The notes below the pieces were generated by a model that had not been told where the DNA came from, ran no database searches, and was given only the letters and a program-made list of their open reading frames with translations. Shown in pieces: positions 1 through 9,391 of a stretch of DNA of 53,181 nt; within the stretch, counting starts at the first letter, position 1, and every line of letters begins with the position of its first letter. The translations under genes were made by a program, and so were the position numbers. Origin of the DNA: Xanthomonas axonopodis (GTDB lineage: Bacteria > Pseudomonadota > Gammaproteobacteria > Xanthomonadales > Xanthomonadaceae); the NCBI RefSeq assembly GCF_001304695.1, contig NZ_JFAQ01000102.1, forward strand, positions 1 to 53,181, written 5' to 3'.

Positions 1-213
1 GCGCATGTGCGCGCGCTGCGCTCGGTGCTGCCCACGCACATCCCGGTGTACGTGGTGGGCGGCGTCAGCCCGCAGACCCTGGCCGGCTTCATCGCCCAGT
101 TCGCCGCCGGTGCCGGCATCGGCGGCGAACTGTACAAACCCGGCCAATCGCTCGAAACCACCCAGACGCATGCACGCGCCTTCGTGCAGGCCTACCAGGA
201 ACTGCAAGGATGA
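1..213 (+). CDS. dgoA: 2-dehydro-3-deoxy-6-phosphogalactonate aldolase, C-terminal part
   Basis: Only the last 70 residues are inside the window; the frame is open from base 1, so the gene starts upstream. The aldolase splits 2-dehydro-3-deoxy-6-phosphogalactonate to pyruvate and glyceraldehyde 3-phosphate in the cytoplasm. The visible part contains the final strands of a KDPG-aldolase-type TIM barrel, with VYVVGGV followed by [12 protein letters not shown], the phosphate-binding end of this family. The stop overlaps the dgoD start (ATGA). The three genes that follow belong to the same pathway, which makes this reading much firmer than the fragment alone would. Confidence 0.85.
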   Translation, partial: AHVRALRSVLPTHIPVYVVGGVSPQTLAGFIAQFAAGAGIGGELYKPGQSLETTQTHARAFVQAYQELQG

Positions 214-1358
214 AGATCACCCGCCTCACCACCTATCACGCCGCACCGCGCTGGCTGTTCCTCAAGGTCGAGACCGACGAGGGCATCACCGGTTGGGGAG
301 AGCCGGTCATCGAAGGCCGCTCGCGCTCGGTGGAGGCTGCCGTGCACGAACTGGCCGGCTATGTCGTGGGCAAGGATCCGGCGCGCATCAACGACCTGTG
401 GCAGACCCTGTACCGCGCCGGTTTCTACCGTGGCGGCGCCATCCTGATGAGCGCCATCGCCGGTATCGACCAGGCACTGTGGGACATCAAGGGCAAGGCG
501 CTGGGCGTGCCGGTGTACGAATTGCTGGGCGGACTGGTGCGCGACCGCATGAAGACCTACCGCTGGGTCGGCGGCGACCGCCCGGGCGCCATCATCCAGC
601 AGATCACCGACTACCGCGCGCTGGGTTTCGACACCTTCAAGTTCAACGGTACCGAAGAAATGAAGCTGATCGACAGCGCGCGCGCCGTCGATGCCGCCGT
701 GGTCAAGGTGGCCGAAATCCGCGAAGCCTGCGGCAACACCATCGACTTCGGCATCGATTTCCACGGCCGCGTCGGCGCGCCGATGGCCAAGGCGCTGCTG
801 CGCGAGCTCGAACCGTTCAAGCCGTTATTCGTCGAGGAACCGGTGCTGGCCGAACAGGCCGAGTATTACCCGCGCCTTGCCGCAAGCACCTCCATTCCGC
901 TCGCCGCCGGCGAGCGCATGTTCTCGCGCTTCGAGTTCAAGAACGTGCTGTGCGCCGGCGGCATCGGCATGGTGCAACCGGACCTGTCGCATGCCGGCGG
1001 CATCACCGAATGCGTCAAGATCGCCGCGATGGCCGAAGCCTACGATGTGGGCTTCGCCCCGCACTGCCCGCTCGGCCCGATCGCACTCGCCGCGTGTCTG
1101 CACGTGGACTTCGTTTCGCACAACGCCGTGCTGCAGGAACAGAGCATCGGCATCCATTACAACGAAGGCGCGGACCTGCTCGACTACGTCATCAACAAAG
1201 ACGATTTTCACTGCGTGGATGGCAGCATTGCGGCCCTGCCCAAACCCGGGCTCGGTGTGGAGATCGACGAAGAGATGCTCAAGCGCGCAAACGAAAACCC
1301 GCCTGACTGGCGCAACCCGGTGTGGCGCCACAGCGATGGAAGCATCGCCGAATGGTGA
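210..1358 (+). CDS. dgoD: D-galactonate dehydratase
   Basis: The 382-residue product belongs to the mandelate racemase/enolase superfamily and dehydrates D-galactonate to 2-dehydro-3-deoxygalactonate. The expected active-site residues are in register with the E. coli enzyme: Asp183 and His185 in GIDFHGR, Glu209 in LFVEEP, Glu235 in AAGERMF and His285 in APHCPLGP. The length is normal. The ATG overlaps the dgoA stop by four bases (ATGA), and its own stop lies inside the start of the next gene, so the operon is probably translationally coupled. Function is assigned from the family residues plus the neighbouring dgoA and dgoK. Confidence 0.93.
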   Translation: MKITRLTTYHAAPRWLFLKVETDEGITGWGEPVIEGRSRSVEAAVHELAGYVVGKDPARINDLWQTLYRAGFYRGGAILMSAIAGIDQALWDIKGKALGVPVYELLGGLVRDRMKTYRWVGGDRPGAIIQQITDYRALGFDTFKFNGTEEMKLIDSARAVDAAVVKVAEIREACGNTIDFGIDFHGRVGAPMAKALLRELEPFKPLFVEEPVLAEQAEYYPRLAASTSIPLAAGERMFSRFEFKNVLCAGGIGMVQPDLSHAGGITECVKIAAMAEAYDVGFAPHCPLGPIALAACLHVDFVSHNAVLQEQSIGIHYNEGADLLDYVINKDDFHCVDGSIAALPKPGLGVEIDEEMLKRANENPPDWRNPVWRHSDGSIAEW

Positions 1359-2260
1359 GCACGCCCGAACACACCGCCGTGCTGGCGGTCGACAGCCGCT
1401 GCACGCATGGCGAAGGCGTGCTGTGGTGCGAGCAGCGCCAAGCGCTGTACTGGGTCGACATCAGCGAAAAACGCCTGTGGCGGCATCATCCGTCCAGCGC
1501 GCAGACGCGCTACTGGACGCTGCCCGACCGCCCCGGCTGCATCGGCCTGATGGACGATGGCCGCGTCTTGGTTGCGCTGGCCAAGGCAATCGGCATTGTC
1601 GATCCGGACACCATCGAAGAAGACGTGCCCTTCGAAAAACTGGCAGACGTGGAAGCGGACAACCCGCTCACGCGCAGCAACGATGGCCGCGTCGACCGGC
1701 TTGGCAATCTGGTGTTCGGCACCATGGACGAGCACGACAGCAAGGCCGCACGCGGTGCGTTCTACCAGTTTTCGCTGAAGCATGGCTTGCGCGCCCTGCC
1801 GCTGCCGGGCGTGTCCATTCCCAATTCGATCTGCTTCAGCCTCGACGGCCGCACCATGTATTACTGCGATTCGGTGCGCCCGCAGATCCTGTGCTGCGAT
1901 TACGACCCGCAGACGGCGCAAACCAGCAACACGCGTGTGTTCACCACCCTCGATCGCGATGACGCCGAGCCGGACGGCTCGATCATCGACAGCGAAGACC
2001 ACCTGTGGAATGCGCAATGGCGTGCGTCGCGCGTGGTGCGTTATCGCCCCGACGGCAGCGTGGAGCGCATCGTGCAGTTGCCGATCAAGCATCCCACTTG
2101 CAGCGCCTTCGGCGGTGCCGCGCTGGACCGCCTGCACGTGATCAGCTCGCGTCTGGACCATAGCGCCGATGAACTAGCCCGCATGCCCGAGGCCGGCAGC
2201 CTGTTCGTCTGCGAGCTCGCCATCGCCGGCCTGCCCGAAAACCGGGTGGCGAGCGCGTGA
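1352..2260 (+). CDS. SMP-30/gluconolactonase family protein, probable galactonolactonase
   Basis: This is a 302-residue six-bladed beta-propeller of the SMP-30/gluconolaconase/LRE family. The N-terminal HGEGVLW carries the first metal-ligand glutamate, [18 protein letters not shown] is the central metal and substrate loop, and [18 protein letters not shown] supplies the late aspartate ligand. I start it at the ATG at 1352, which overlaps the dgoD stop by seven bases; an in-frame codon at 1322 lies inside dgoD. In this operon it most likely hydrolyses galactono-lactone to galactonate, the step before DgoD. The substrate is inferred from context only, and another sugar lactone is possible. Confidence 0.85.
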   Translation: MVSTPEHTAVLAVDSRCTHGEGVLWCEQRQALYWVDISEKRLWRHHPSSAQTRYWTLPDRPGCIGLMDDGRVLVALAKAIGIVDPDTIEEDVPFEKLADVEADNPLTRSNDGRVDRLGNLVFGTMDEHDSKAARGAFYQFSLKHGLRALPLPGVSIPNSICFSLDGRTMYYCDSVRPQILCCDYDPQTAQTSNTRVFTTLDRDDAEPDGSIIDSEDHLWNAQWRASRVVRYRPDGSVERIVQLPIKHPTCSAFGGAALDRLHVISSRLDHSADELARMPEAGSLFVCELAIAGLPENRVASA

Positions 2261-3135
2261 TCGCCATCGACTGGGGCACCAGTAGCCTGCGCGGCTATCT
2301 GCTCGATGCCCACGGCAACGTCCGTGAGCAGCGCCGCGGTAGCGCCGGCATCCTGGCCTGCCAGGGCCGCTTCGACGAGGTGCTGGCTGGCTTGGTCGAC
2401 GGCTGGGACGGCCCGCTGCTGCTCTCGGGAATGATCGGCAGCCGCAATGGCTGGGTCGAGCAACCCTACCTGCCCTGCCCGGCCGACACCGCCGCACTCG
2501 CCCGTGCGATGCGCTGCTACGACGCCCTGTTGCCCGGCCGCGCGCTGTGGTTCGTGCCCGGCGTCAGCACCGGCGAACAAGCCGGCGTGCCCGATGTGAT
2601 GCGCGGCGAAGAAACCCAACTGGTCGGACTGATCGCCGCACTCGGCGACGGCGCGCATGTCGCCTGCCTGCCCGGCACGCACAGCAAATGGGCGCGGATC
2701 GCCAACGGCCAGCTGACAGATTTTTCCACCGTCATGACCGGCGAGTTGTACGCCGTGCTGCGTCAGCACAGCATCCTCGGCAAGCTGATGGATGACGACC
2801 ACGCCGAGCTGGACGCTGGCGCATTCGTGCAAGGTGTCGACCGCAGCAACGCCCCCGGCGGCCTCAGCCACCACCTGTTCGGCACCCGCACGCTCGGCCT
2901 GTTCCAACGCCTGTCCTCCGCGGCGCTGCCGTCCTACCTCTCGGGCCTGCTGATCGGCCACGAACTGCGCGAGCATCGCGGCGGTCACGCCATCGTGCAT
3001 CTGGTCGGCAGCCCTGCTCTGGCGCAACGCTACGCACTGGCGTTGCAGCATCTGGGCGTCGAAAGCCAGTTGCATCCGGAAGATCTGGCTGCGGCAGGGT
3101 TGTTCGCGCTGGCCAGGCAGCGCGGGCTGGCCTGA
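2257..3135 (+). CDS. dgoK: 2-dehydro-3-deoxygalactonokinase
   Basis: The 292-residue DgoK-family sugar kinase phosphorylates 2-dehydro-3-deoxygalactonate, making the substrate of DgoA. It opens with IDWGTSSLRGYLLD, the ASKHA-type phosphate loop, and has GMIGSRNGW and CLPGTHSKWA, both characteristic of this kinase family. The start is a GTG that overlaps the upstream stop (GTGA), which fits translational coupling. It is the last gene of the operon visible here; 82 bases separate it from fdxA, which probably has its own promoter. No galactonate transporter or DgoR regulator is in the window; they may lie upstream. Confidence 0.92.
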   Translation: MIAIDWGTSSLRGYLLDAHGNVREQRRGSAGILACQGRFDEVLAGLVDGWDGPLLLSGMIGSRNGWVEQPYLPCPADTAALARAMRCYDALLPGRALWFVPGVSTGEQAGVPDVMRGEETQLVGLIAALGDGAHVACLPGTHSKWARIANGQLTDFSTVMTGELYAVLRQHSILGKLMDDDHAELDAGAFVQGVDRSNAPGGLSHHLFGTRTLGLFQRLSSAALPSYLSGLLIGHELREHRGGHAIVHLVGSPALAQRYALALQHLGVESQLHPEDLAAAGLFALARQRGLA

Positions 3136-3217
3136 CAGGCCAGCAGCAAAACGCCGACACCTCCACACCCATCACGCGACTGCTTTAGAATCGGAAGGCT
3201 AAACGCCGGATTCCGCC

Positions 3218-3541
3218 ATGCCTTTTGTTGTCACCGAAAACTGCATCAAGTGCAAATACACCGATTGCGTCGAGGTTTGTCCGGTGGATTGCTTCCACGT
3301 CGGCCCGAACTTCCTGGTCATCGACCCGGATGAGTGCATCGACTGCACCCTGTGCGAGCCGGAATGCCCCGCCAACGCGATCTATCCCGAAGACGACGTG
3401 CCAGCGGGCCAGGAAGCCTTCGTGGCCCTCAACGCCGAACTCGCCAAGGCCTGGCCGGTGCTGACCGTGCGTCAGGAACCGGCGCCGGATGCCGCCGAAT
3501 GGGATGGTAAGCCCAACAAATTGACGCTGCTACAGCGCTGA
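3218..3541 (+). CDS. fdxA: Seven-iron ferredoxin FdxA
   Basis: This 107-residue soluble electron carrier is of the 7Fe (3Fe-4S plus 4Fe-4S) type. The cysteine pattern is visible: [18 protein letters not shown] near the N-terminus, where one ligand of a standard 4Fe-4S motif is spaced as in 7Fe proteins, and [12 protein letters not shown] around residues 40-50. The C-terminal half lacks cysteines and is the helical extension usual for FdxA of proteobacteria. It is a monocistronic gene followed by a strong hairpin. The redox partner cannot be read from the sequence. Confidence 0.94.
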   Translation: MPFVVTENCIKCKYTDCVEVCPVDCFHVGPNFLVIDPDECIDCTLCEPECPANAIYPEDDVPAGQEAFVALNAELAKAWPVLTVRQEPAPDAAEWDGKPNKLTLLQR

Positions 3542-3617
3542 GTTGCACGGGCCAGACGCAACGCATCCATATGGCCGCGTGCCTCTGCAGAGCAAGCGCA
3601 GGAAACTCCGCACCAAC

Positions 3618-3648
3618 GCAAAACGGGCGCCCAGGACGCCCGTTTTGC
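3618..3648. terminator. Bidirectional terminator between fdxA and bamC-like gene
   Basis: A 12-bp perfect stem GCAAAACGGGCG / CGCCCGTTTTGC with a seven-base loop lies between the convergent ends of fdxA and the bamC-like gene. The A run on one side and T run on the other give U-rich tails in both directions, so it can serve both genes. Confidence 0.85.
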
Positions 3649-3670
3649 CATCCAGCAAACCGAACCGGCC

Positions 3671-4189
3671 TCAGCCGCCCAGCTTGCCCTTGAGCGCAGT
3701 GATCACCGCCACCGGCGCGGCTGCGGTTGCTGGCATGCCACGCGGGTCCACTGCCGACACGTAGCTGCCGGCATCGACCTTGACCACGCGCACCAGGAAG
3801 CTGGAACCCTCGTAGCTCACGTCGTATGAGCCGAGCATCTGCGCCTTGCTGGCAATGGTCAGGCCTGGGATATCGGCCAGTGCCGCGCCCACCTTGGCAA
3901 ACACCTCGTCGCGCTCGCCCGGCACGGTGAAACCGCTGTTGGCGCTCGCCGACGGCGGCGTGTTGCTGTTCTGCTGCGTGGTGGAGGCCAGCGTCGGCAC
4001 CTTCATCGCACCGGAGGTGTCGGGCAGGTTCAGATCCGGCGGCACTTCCAGCGGGCGGGCTTCCGGGGCCAGCGCATAGTCGCCGCGCGCGCCCTTGTGA
4101 AACCAGCTGCAACCGCTCGTGGCAGCGACGGTGGCGGTCGCCAGCAACGCGAGCGACAGCACGCGGACGGGGGAAACGGAATGACGCAT
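3671..4189 (-). CDS. Short BamC/NlpB-like lipoprotein
   Basis: The 172-residue product has a signal peptide ending in a lipobox (ATSGC, Cys about residue 27), so it is an inner-leaflet outer-membrane lipoprotein. The segment just after the cysteine, ending in RPLEVPPDLNLPDTS, is the unstructured region typical of BamC, which in E. coli binds BamD in the outer-membrane protein assembly complex. It lies directly downstream of dapA, as nlpB/bamC does in E. coli. It is about half the E. coli length (344) and seems to retain only one globular domain. I start at the ATG at 4189; the longer in-frame start lies inside dapA. The BamC assignment rests on synteny and the N-terminus. Confidence 0.75.
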   Translation of the reverse strand: MRHSVSPVRVLSLALLATATVAATSGCSWFHKGARGDYALAPEARPLEVPPDLNLPDTSGAMKVPTLASTTQQNSNTPPSASANSGFTVPGERDEVFAKVGAALADIPGLTIASKAQMLGSYDVSYEGSSFLVRVVKVDAGSYVSAVDPRGMPATAAAPVAVITALKGKLGG

Positions 4190-4205
4190 CGATAGATCTC
4201 CTGGG

Positions 4206-5114
4206 TCAGGCCGCGAGCATTTCGCGGCTGGAAAGCGTTTCCAACGCAATGGCGTCGGCGGCAAGGCGGTCGGCAGCAGGCTGGTGCGCCGCAGAAAGAG
4301 GCAGCAGCGGCAAGCGCAGGCCGTGGCCGATCCCGGCGCGCTGCAGCAGCGCCTTGACCGAGGTGGGATTGGATTCGATGCCGCAGAAGCTGTGGTACTC
4401 GCTCAACCGCGCGTCCCAGGCGGTGGCGGCATCGCGCTGGCCATCGCGGGCCAGATCGCACAGGCGCCGGTACGCCGCCGGCAAGGCGTTGGAAGCCACC
4501 GAGATCAGCCCGGCAGCGCCGGACAACATCGCGTGCGCCGCACTGCCGTCGTCGCCGCTGAGCACCACAAAACTGGCGCTGCGCAGCGCCAACAGCGCGG
4601 CAATGCGCTCGGGTTCGCTCCGTGCTTCCTTGATACCGACGATGTTCGGATGGCCCACCAGTTCGGCCACCGTCTCCGGCAGCAGGTCGCAACCGGTGCG
4701 ACCCGGCACGTTGTACAGCACCACCGGCAGGCCACCTTCGTTGGCCACCGCCAGAAAGTGTGCCTTCAAGCCGGCCTGGGTCGGACGCACGTACGGCGGC
4801 GTCACCACCAGCGCGTACTGCGCGCCCAGCGCCGCAGCGCGACATGTCTGCGCAATGGTCTTTGCCGTGCCGGACAAGCCGGTGCCGGCCAGCACCGGCA
4901 CACTGCCGGCCACCTGCGCCACAGCAGCGCGCAGCAGCGTGTCGTATTCGTCCTCGCTCAATGCCGCCGCTTCGCCGGTGGAGCCGGCAACCACGATTCC
5001 CTGCACACCGCCGCGCAACTGCTGCTCCAGCAGCCGCCGCCAGGCATCCAGGTCGAGTGCGCCATCGGGACCGAAGGGGGTCGCCAGCGCGGTGATGATG
5101 CCGGAAAGGGACAA
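4206..5114 (-). CDS. dapA: 4-hydroxy-tetrahydrodipicolinate synthase
   Basis: DapA condenses pyruvate with aspartate semialdehyde, the first committed step of lysine and diaminopimelate synthesis. Starting at TTG 5114 gives 302 residues beginning [14 protein letters not shown], the normal N-terminus. The catalytic Tyr134 ([10 protein letters not shown]) and Schiff-base Lys162 (VGIKEARS) are present, with GSTGE at 44-48. No ATG lies at the right place; the upstream in-frame ATG at 5243 would add 43 unrelated residues. The bamC-like gene follows after 16 bases. gcvR is divergent upstream, so the two promoters share about 140 bases. Confidence 0.94.
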   Translation of the reverse strand: MSLSGIITALATPFGPDGALDLDAWRRLLEQQLRGGVQGIVVAGSTGEAAALSEDEYDTLLRAAVAQVAGSVPVLAGTGLSGTAKTIAQTCRAAALGAQYALVVTPPYVRPTQAGLKAHFLAVANEGGLPVVLYNVPGRTGCDLLPETVAELVGHPNIVGIKEARSEPERIAALLALRSASFVVLSGDDGSAAHAMLSGAAGLISVASNALPAAYRRLCDLARDGQRDAATAWDARLSEYHSFCGIESNPTSVKALLQRAGIGHGLRLPLLPLSAAHQPAADRLAADAIALETLSSREMLAA

Positions 5115-5256
5115 AATTCTGCTGCTCTTACATGACAGGAAAAGGCCCGCGCGCGCGGGTTGCGACCGCCTGCATGTTACTTGCGGCGCGAAAGCACGGG
5201 CAAGTATGCTGGTCACCGCCAGGGCGCCTGCCCGGGCGGCCATTCAGCCTGATGCA

Positions 5257-5832
5257 ATGCCGGAAGCCCCTTTGACCGACTCTACACCCCGGCCTTCGCC
5301 GACCGAAAATCACCTCCTGATCAACGCCTACACGACGCATCCGGAGTCCCCCCTGTTGCCCGTCACTCGCCGCATCGCCGACAGCGGCTGCAATCTCGTG
5401 GACGCCCGTCTGGCCACGGTGGGGCGCGACGTCTCGGTCACCGCACTGGCGACCGGCTCCTGGGATTCGGTCGCCAAGCTCGAAGCCATGCTGACCCGGC
5501 TCGAACGCGAAGAAGGACTGAAGCTGGTGTGGTATCGCACCGGCCCCAAGCAGACCCAGTCCAATCTGCTGCCGTACATCGTCGAAGTGATTGCCGCCGA
5601 CAAGCCGGGCATCCTGTTCCAGCTGACCGATTTCTTCGACCGCCAGGGCATCACCATCGAAAACCTGCAGAGCACGCGCTACCGCGCCATGCAGACCGGC
5701 GCGGAGATGTTTTCGGCGCAGGTGACGATCGGCGTGCCGGCCAACATGCACATCGCCGCCTTGCGCGATGATTTCCTGGAATTCTGTGATCACCTCAATC
5801 TCGACGCGATCATGGACCCGATGAAGTTCTAA
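5257..5832 (+). CDS. gcvR: Glycine cleavage system transcriptional repressor-like ACT protein
   Basis: The 191-residue protein has two ACT domains. The first covers about residues 25-95 (starting HLLINAYTTHPESPLLPVTR) and the second about 105-180 (YIVEVIAADKPGILFQLTDFF). This is the layout of GcvR, which in E. coli binds GcvA and blocks activation of the glycine cleavage operon unless glycine is present. The long open frame extending upstream to 4249 overlaps dapA antisense and is a shadow; the ATG at 5257 gives the family length. The divergent dapA-gcvR arrangement is the same as in E. coli. Its target here is inferred. Confidence 0.88.
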   Translation: MPEAPLTDSTPRPSPTENHLLINAYTTHPESPLLPVTRRIADSGCNLVDARLATVGRDVSVTALATGSWDSVAKLEAMLTRLEREEGLKLVWYRTGPKQTQSNLLPYIVEVIAADKPGILFQLTDFFDRQGITIENLQSTRYRAMQTGAEMFSAQVTIGVPANMHIAALRDDFLEFCDHLNLDAIMDPMKF

Positions 5833-5843
5833 GGCACCCATCA

Positions 5844-6194
5844 ATGGCCATCGCGATCTCTGCGCTAACACAGATGTTCAACCACATCCGCTCCGAGACC
5901 GATTGGAATCTCGACGGCCCGCTGCGCTGGGAATACTTCTTCGCCGATCCTGCGCAGGAGCCGCTGCAGAAACTCGCCGAGCAACTGGCCCAGGACGGCT
6001 ATCGCGTCATCGACATCTTCCTCGGCGAACGCGACGAAGACGACGGCGATGATGAAGAGTCGTACTTCCTGCATGTGGACAAGAAAGAACACCACACCAT
6101 CGAGTCGCTGAATCAGCGCAATGCGCAGTTCGACGCACTTGCCAAACGCTTCCATGTGGTTGCTTATGATGGGATGGACGTCGGCCCGGCATGA
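5844..6194 (+). CDS. RraB-family ribonuclease E inhibitor-like protein
   Basis: The 116-residue acidic protein matches the RraB fold: WEYFFADPAQEPLQKLAEQLAQDGYRV, then a DE-rich loop (ERDEDDGDDEES) and a final strand RFHVVAYDGMDVG. RraB proteins bind RNase E and modulate degradosome activity in E. coli. The gene begins 11 bases after gcvR and is probably co-transcribed with it. Whether it truly inhibits RNase E in this organism is an inference from the family. Confidence 0.8.
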   Translation: MAIAISALTQMFNHIRSETDWNLDGPLRWEYFFADPAQEPLQKLAEQLAQDGYRVIDIFLGERDEDDGDDEESYFLHVDKKEHHTIESLNQRNAQFDALAKRFHVVAYDGMDVGPA

Positions 6195-6231
6195 CCGCGC
6201 CGTACGCCCCTCCACTTTGGGCTGAGCAACG

Positions 6232-6714
6232 ATGACCGACGCTGTGCTGGAATTACCCGCTGCAACCTTCGACCTACCGCTGGCGCTGTCCGGCGGCACC
6301 CAGACCACCCTGCGCGACTATGCCGGCAAATGGCTGGTGCTGTACTTCTACCCGAAGGACAGCACGCCCGGCTGCACCACCGAAGGCCTGGACTTCAACG
6401 CCTTGCTGCCACAGTTCAAAAAAGCCGGCGCCGCGGTGCTGGGTGTTTCGCGCGATTCGGTGAAGTCGCACGACAACTTCTGCGCCAAGCAAGGCTTCAC
6501 CTTCCCGTTGATCAGCGACAGCGATGAAGCGCTGTGCCGCGCCTTCGACGTGATCAAGGAAAAGAACATGTATGGCAAGCAGGTGCTCGGCATCGAGCGC
6601 AGCACCTTCCTGCTGTCGCCCGAGGGTCGCATCGTGCAGCAATGGCGCAAGATCAAGGTGGCCGGCCATGCCGAGGCCGTGCTGGCCGCAGTAAAGGCGC
6701 ACGCCAAACAGTGA
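6232..6714 (+). CDS. bcp: Thioredoxin-dependent peroxiredoxin PrxQ/Bcp
   Basis: The 160-residue atypical two-cysteine peroxiredoxin reduces hydroperoxides with thioredoxin. The peroxidatic Cys48 sits in PKDSTPGCTTE. The usual Bcp resolving cysteine five residues later is absent; the resolving partner is instead Cys84 in DNFCAKQGF, as established for the PrxQ of Xanthomonas campestris. Arg residues and the GVSRDS motif are conserved. It lies 37 bases after the rraB-like gene and may be part of the same transcript. Confidence 0.93.
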   Translation: MTDAVLELPAATFDLPLALSGGTQTTLRDYAGKWLVLYFYPKDSTPGCTTEGLDFNALLPQFKKAGAAVLGVSRDSVKSHDNFCAKQGFTFPLISDSDEALCRAFDVIKEKNMYGKQVLGIERSTFLLSPEGRIVQQWRKIKVAGHAEAVLAAVKAHAKQ

Positions 6715-6796
6715 CACCCCTCGCTTCCCGCTTCCTCCATCACCCTGCCCCGGCAGGCGTGATGGCTCGCCCCTGCTCCATCACTTGGAAGACCCA

Positions 6797-8194
6797 ATGA
6801 CCCGAGGCAAGCGCATCTACGTGCTGGACACCAACGTGCTGATGCACGATCCCACCGCGCTGTTCAAGTTCGAGGAACACGATGTGTTCCTGCCGATGCA
6901 GGTGATCGAGGAGCTCGACAACGCCAAGAAGGGCACCTCCGAAGTCAGCCGCAATGTGCGCCAGGTGAGCCGGTTCCTGGACGAATTGCTGGAGAACACC
7001 AACGCCGAGCAGATCCAGGCCGGCATCCTGCTCAGCCATCCGCAGGGCATCCAGCTCAAGGGCCAGGCCGCGATCGGCCGGCTGTTTTTCCAGATCAAGC
7101 CCATCGATCCGGGCCGCACCTTCGGCGAAATGCTGCCGGACAACAAGATCCTGGCCTCGGTACTGGCGCTGCGCGAAGAAAACCCGGATGTGCCGGTCAT
7201 TCTGGTGTCCAAGGACATCAACCTGCGCATCAAGGCCTATATCAGCGGCCTGGCCGCCGAGGACTACCAGAACGACCGTGCGCTGGACGATTTCAGCCTG
7301 CTGTTCACCGGTGCGATCGAACTGCCGGAAGATTTCTGGCAGAAGCACAACGAAGATCTGCGCAGCTGGAACGAACGCGGCCGCACGCATTACGAAATCG
7401 TCCTGGCCGAGGACGAAGACTGGTATCCGAACCAGTACCTGTACCTGCCTGGCGACGATGAGGTGGAGCTGCGCGTGGCCAAGGTGGGCGGCGGCAAGGC
7501 CGCCTTGTGCCTGGTCGACGATTTCCGCAGCGGCCAGCATGCGGTCTGGGGCATCGTGGCACGCAACCGCGAGCAGAATTTCGCGCTCAACGCGCTGATG
7601 GATCCGGAGATCGACTTCGTCACCCTGCTCGGCACCGCCGGCACCGGCAAAACCTTGCTCGCACTGGCCGCAGGCCTGGCGCAAACCATGGACCAGCAGC
7701 GTTACCGGGAAATCATCATGACCCGCGCCACCGTCAGCGTGGGCGAAGACATCGGTTTCCTGCCGGGCACCGAAGAAGAAAAGATGACCCCGTGGATGGG
7801 CGCACTGACCGACAATCTGGAAGTGCTCACGCACAACCAGGAGGGCGGCTCGTGGGGCCGTGCAGCCACCAACGACCTGCTCGCCAGTCGCATCAAGATC
7901 CGCTCGATGAACTTCATGCGCGGCCGCACCTTCCTGTCGCGGTATCTGATTTTGGACGAGGCGCAAAACCTCACGCCCAAGCAGATGAAGACCCTGATCA
8001 CCCGCGCCGGCCCTGGGACCAAGATCGTGTGCCTTGGCAACGTCGAACAGATCGACACCCCCTACCTCACCGAAACCACGTCGGGGCTGACCTACGCGGT
8101 GGATCGCTTCAAGGCATGGCCGCATAGCGCGCATATCACGCTGCGTCGCGGCGAGCGCTCGCGTCTGGCCGACTTCGCGTCGGAGGTGTTGTGA
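6797..8194 (+). CDS. PhoH-family ATPase with N-terminal PIN domain
   Basis: The 465-residue protein combines an N-terminal PIN nuclease-like domain (about residues 5-160, starting [12 protein letters not shown], with acidic DTN and a later SKDINLR) with a C-terminal PhoH ATPase whose Walker A is GTAGTGKT near residue 278 and Walker B ILDEAQN near 388. This PIN-PhoH architecture (YlaK type) is proposed to be an RNA helicase-nuclease. I choose ATG 6797, preceded by GGAAG at a suitable distance, over the TTG 12 bases upstream. The stop overlaps the next gene by TGATG. Confidence 0.9.
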   Translation: MTRGKRIYVLDTNVLMHDPTALFKFEEHDVFLPMQVIEELDNAKKGTSEVSRNVRQVSRFLDELLENTNAEQIQAGILLSHPQGIQLKGQAAIGRLFFQIKPIDPGRTFGEMLPDNKILASVLALREENPDVPVILVSKDINLRIKAYISGLAAEDYQNDRALDDFSLLFTGAIELPEDFWQKHNEDLRSWNERGRTHYEIVLAEDEDWYPNQYLYLPGDDEVELRVAKVGGGKAALCLVDDFRSGQHAVWGIVARNREQNFALNALMDPEIDFVTLLGTAGTGKTLLALAAGLAQTMDQQRYREIIMTRATVSVGEDIGFLPGTEEEKMTPWMGALTDNLEVLTHNQEGGSWGRAATNDLLASRIKIRSMNFMRGRTFLSRYLILDEAQNLTPKQMKTLITRAGPGTKIVCLGNVEQIDTPYLTETTSGLTYAVDRFKAWPHSAHITLRRGERSRLADFASEVL

Positions 8195-8676
8195 TGCGCG
8201 CATATCGCGGCGCGGTGGCGCTCGCGGTGATCGCGCTGGCCGGCTGCGCCACCACGCAGGGGCCAGCCAGCGTGCCGACCAATCTCAAGAACGGGCAGTC
8301 CTGGATCATCACCCGGCAGAGCGTGGCCGAACAGGTGTTGCAGACCTGCTCGCGCGACAGCCCGGCGCGGCATCCCGGCCAGATCAGCGGCTATTGGGCG
8401 CCGAGCCATCAGCAGATCGAACAGCTCGAAGCGCGGCAGGATGCGTTGACGCCCACCATTGCCGAGCCGCGCGAGTTCGACCGCCAATACGTGGGTGTGG
8501 TGATCCAGGGCCAGCAGTTGATCTACATCAATGCGTTCAAGCTCCCCAACGACCCGCCGGTGAAACCGGCGCGGGAAGCGATCCAGGTCTGCGACGGCGG
8601 CAGCATGTTCTGGGGTGCGCTGTACGACCCGCAGACCGGCACGTTCTCGCAGATCGCAATCAACGGTAGCCCCTGA
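8194..8676 (+). CDS. Predicted lipoprotein of unknown function
   Basis: The 160-residue protein has a clear lipoprotein signal (hydrophobic stretch [12 protein letters not shown], lipobox LAGC, Cys about residue 18), so it is probably anchored in the cell envelope. The rest is soluble and contains two further cysteines (VLQTCSRD and IQVCDGG) that could form a disulfide. I do not recognise a domain. The start overlaps the phoH-like stop by TGATG, so it is probably translated with it; a GTG three bases upstream is an alternative start. Confidence 0.75.
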   Translation: MRAYRGAVALAVIALAGCATTQGPASVPTNLKNGQSWIITRQSVAEQVLQTCSRDSPARHPGQISGYWAPSHQQIEQLEARQDALTPTIAEPREFDRQYVGVVIQGQQLIYINAFKLPNDPPVKPAREAIQVCDGGSMFWGALYDPQTGTFSQIAINGSP

Positions 8677-8682
8677 CCCGAG

Positions 8683-9354
8683 ATGGGAATCCTGCTGCCG
8701 CGCTGGGTCTGGATTGGCGCGGTGGCATTGTCGGCCGTGGCCGGCATGGTCAATATGGTGGCCTACCTGGGCTCCGAACACCAAGTGGTCAGCCACCTCA
8801 CCGGCACGACCAGCCTGCTCGGCGTTGCCCTGGCGCAAGACGCAGCTCCAGACATCGGCTTTCTCTGCGGCATTCTCATCGCCTTCTGCGCAGGCGCCAT
8901 GCTCAGTGGACTGATCATTGAAGACGATGTCTTGCGGCTTGGACAGCGCTACGGCGCTGCGCTGTTGATCGAGGCCCTGCTGTTGCTGGGCGCCATTGCG
9001 CTGTTCAAGCTGCATCATGTCGGTGGTGTCCTGTGCGCCGCTGGCGCCTGCGGCCTGCAGAATGCGATGGCGACCACCCTCAGCGGTGCAGCGGTCCGCA
9101 CCACGCATTTGAGCGGCATGTTCACCGACCTGGGCATCGGCCTGGGGCACCTGCTGCGCGGGCGCTCGCTGCAGGTGCGCCGCCTCGCGCTGAGCGCACT
9201 GATCATCAGCGGTTTTCTCGGCGGCAGCATCCTCGGCATCTTGCTGTTCCAGCGCTGGCAGTACGACGCGCTCTACCTGCCGGCCAGCCTCACCGGATTG
9301 ACCGGTGCCGGCTATGTCGCCTACCTGCAATGGCGTCGCTGGCGCACAGGATGA
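8683..9354 (+). CDS. DUF1275 (YoaK-like) membrane protein
   Basis: The 223-residue protein is largely hydrophobic, with about six predicted membrane spans. The segment [30 protein letters not shown] near the N-terminus and [28 protein letters not shown] in the middle are the two signature regions of the DUF1275/YoaK family, whose function is unknown. It begins six bases after the lipoprotein gene, so the two are likely co-transcribed. Confidence 0.88.
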   Translation: MGILLPRWVWIGAVALSAVAGMVNMVAYLGSEHQVVSHLTGTTSLLGVALAQDAAPDIGFLCGILIAFCAGAMLSGLIIEDDVLRLGQRYGAALLIEALLLLGAIALFKLHHVGGVLCAAGACGLQNAMATTLSGAAVRTTHLSGMFTDLGIGLGHLLRGRSLQVRRLALSALIISGFLGGSILGILLFQRWQYDALYLPASLTGLTGAGYVAYLQWRRWRTG

Positions 9355-9391
9355 TGCGCACATCCTCCGGCCAGCAGTGCAGAATCGCCAC

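Noticed and set aside
5-1306. Long plus-strand open frame overlapping dgoA and dgoD
   Set aside because: The translation is Arg/Pro/His-rich without domains, and the other frame encodes the well-conserved DgoD.
6740-8203. 487-codon minus-strand open frame opposite the phoH-like gene
   Set aside because: It is antisense to a conserved PIN-PhoH protein and has His/Gln/Val-rich shadow composition.
9305-9391. Longer N-terminus for thiD
   Set aside because: It overlaps the DUF1275 gene and adds residues not typical of ThiD; the ATG at 9392 gives the family start.
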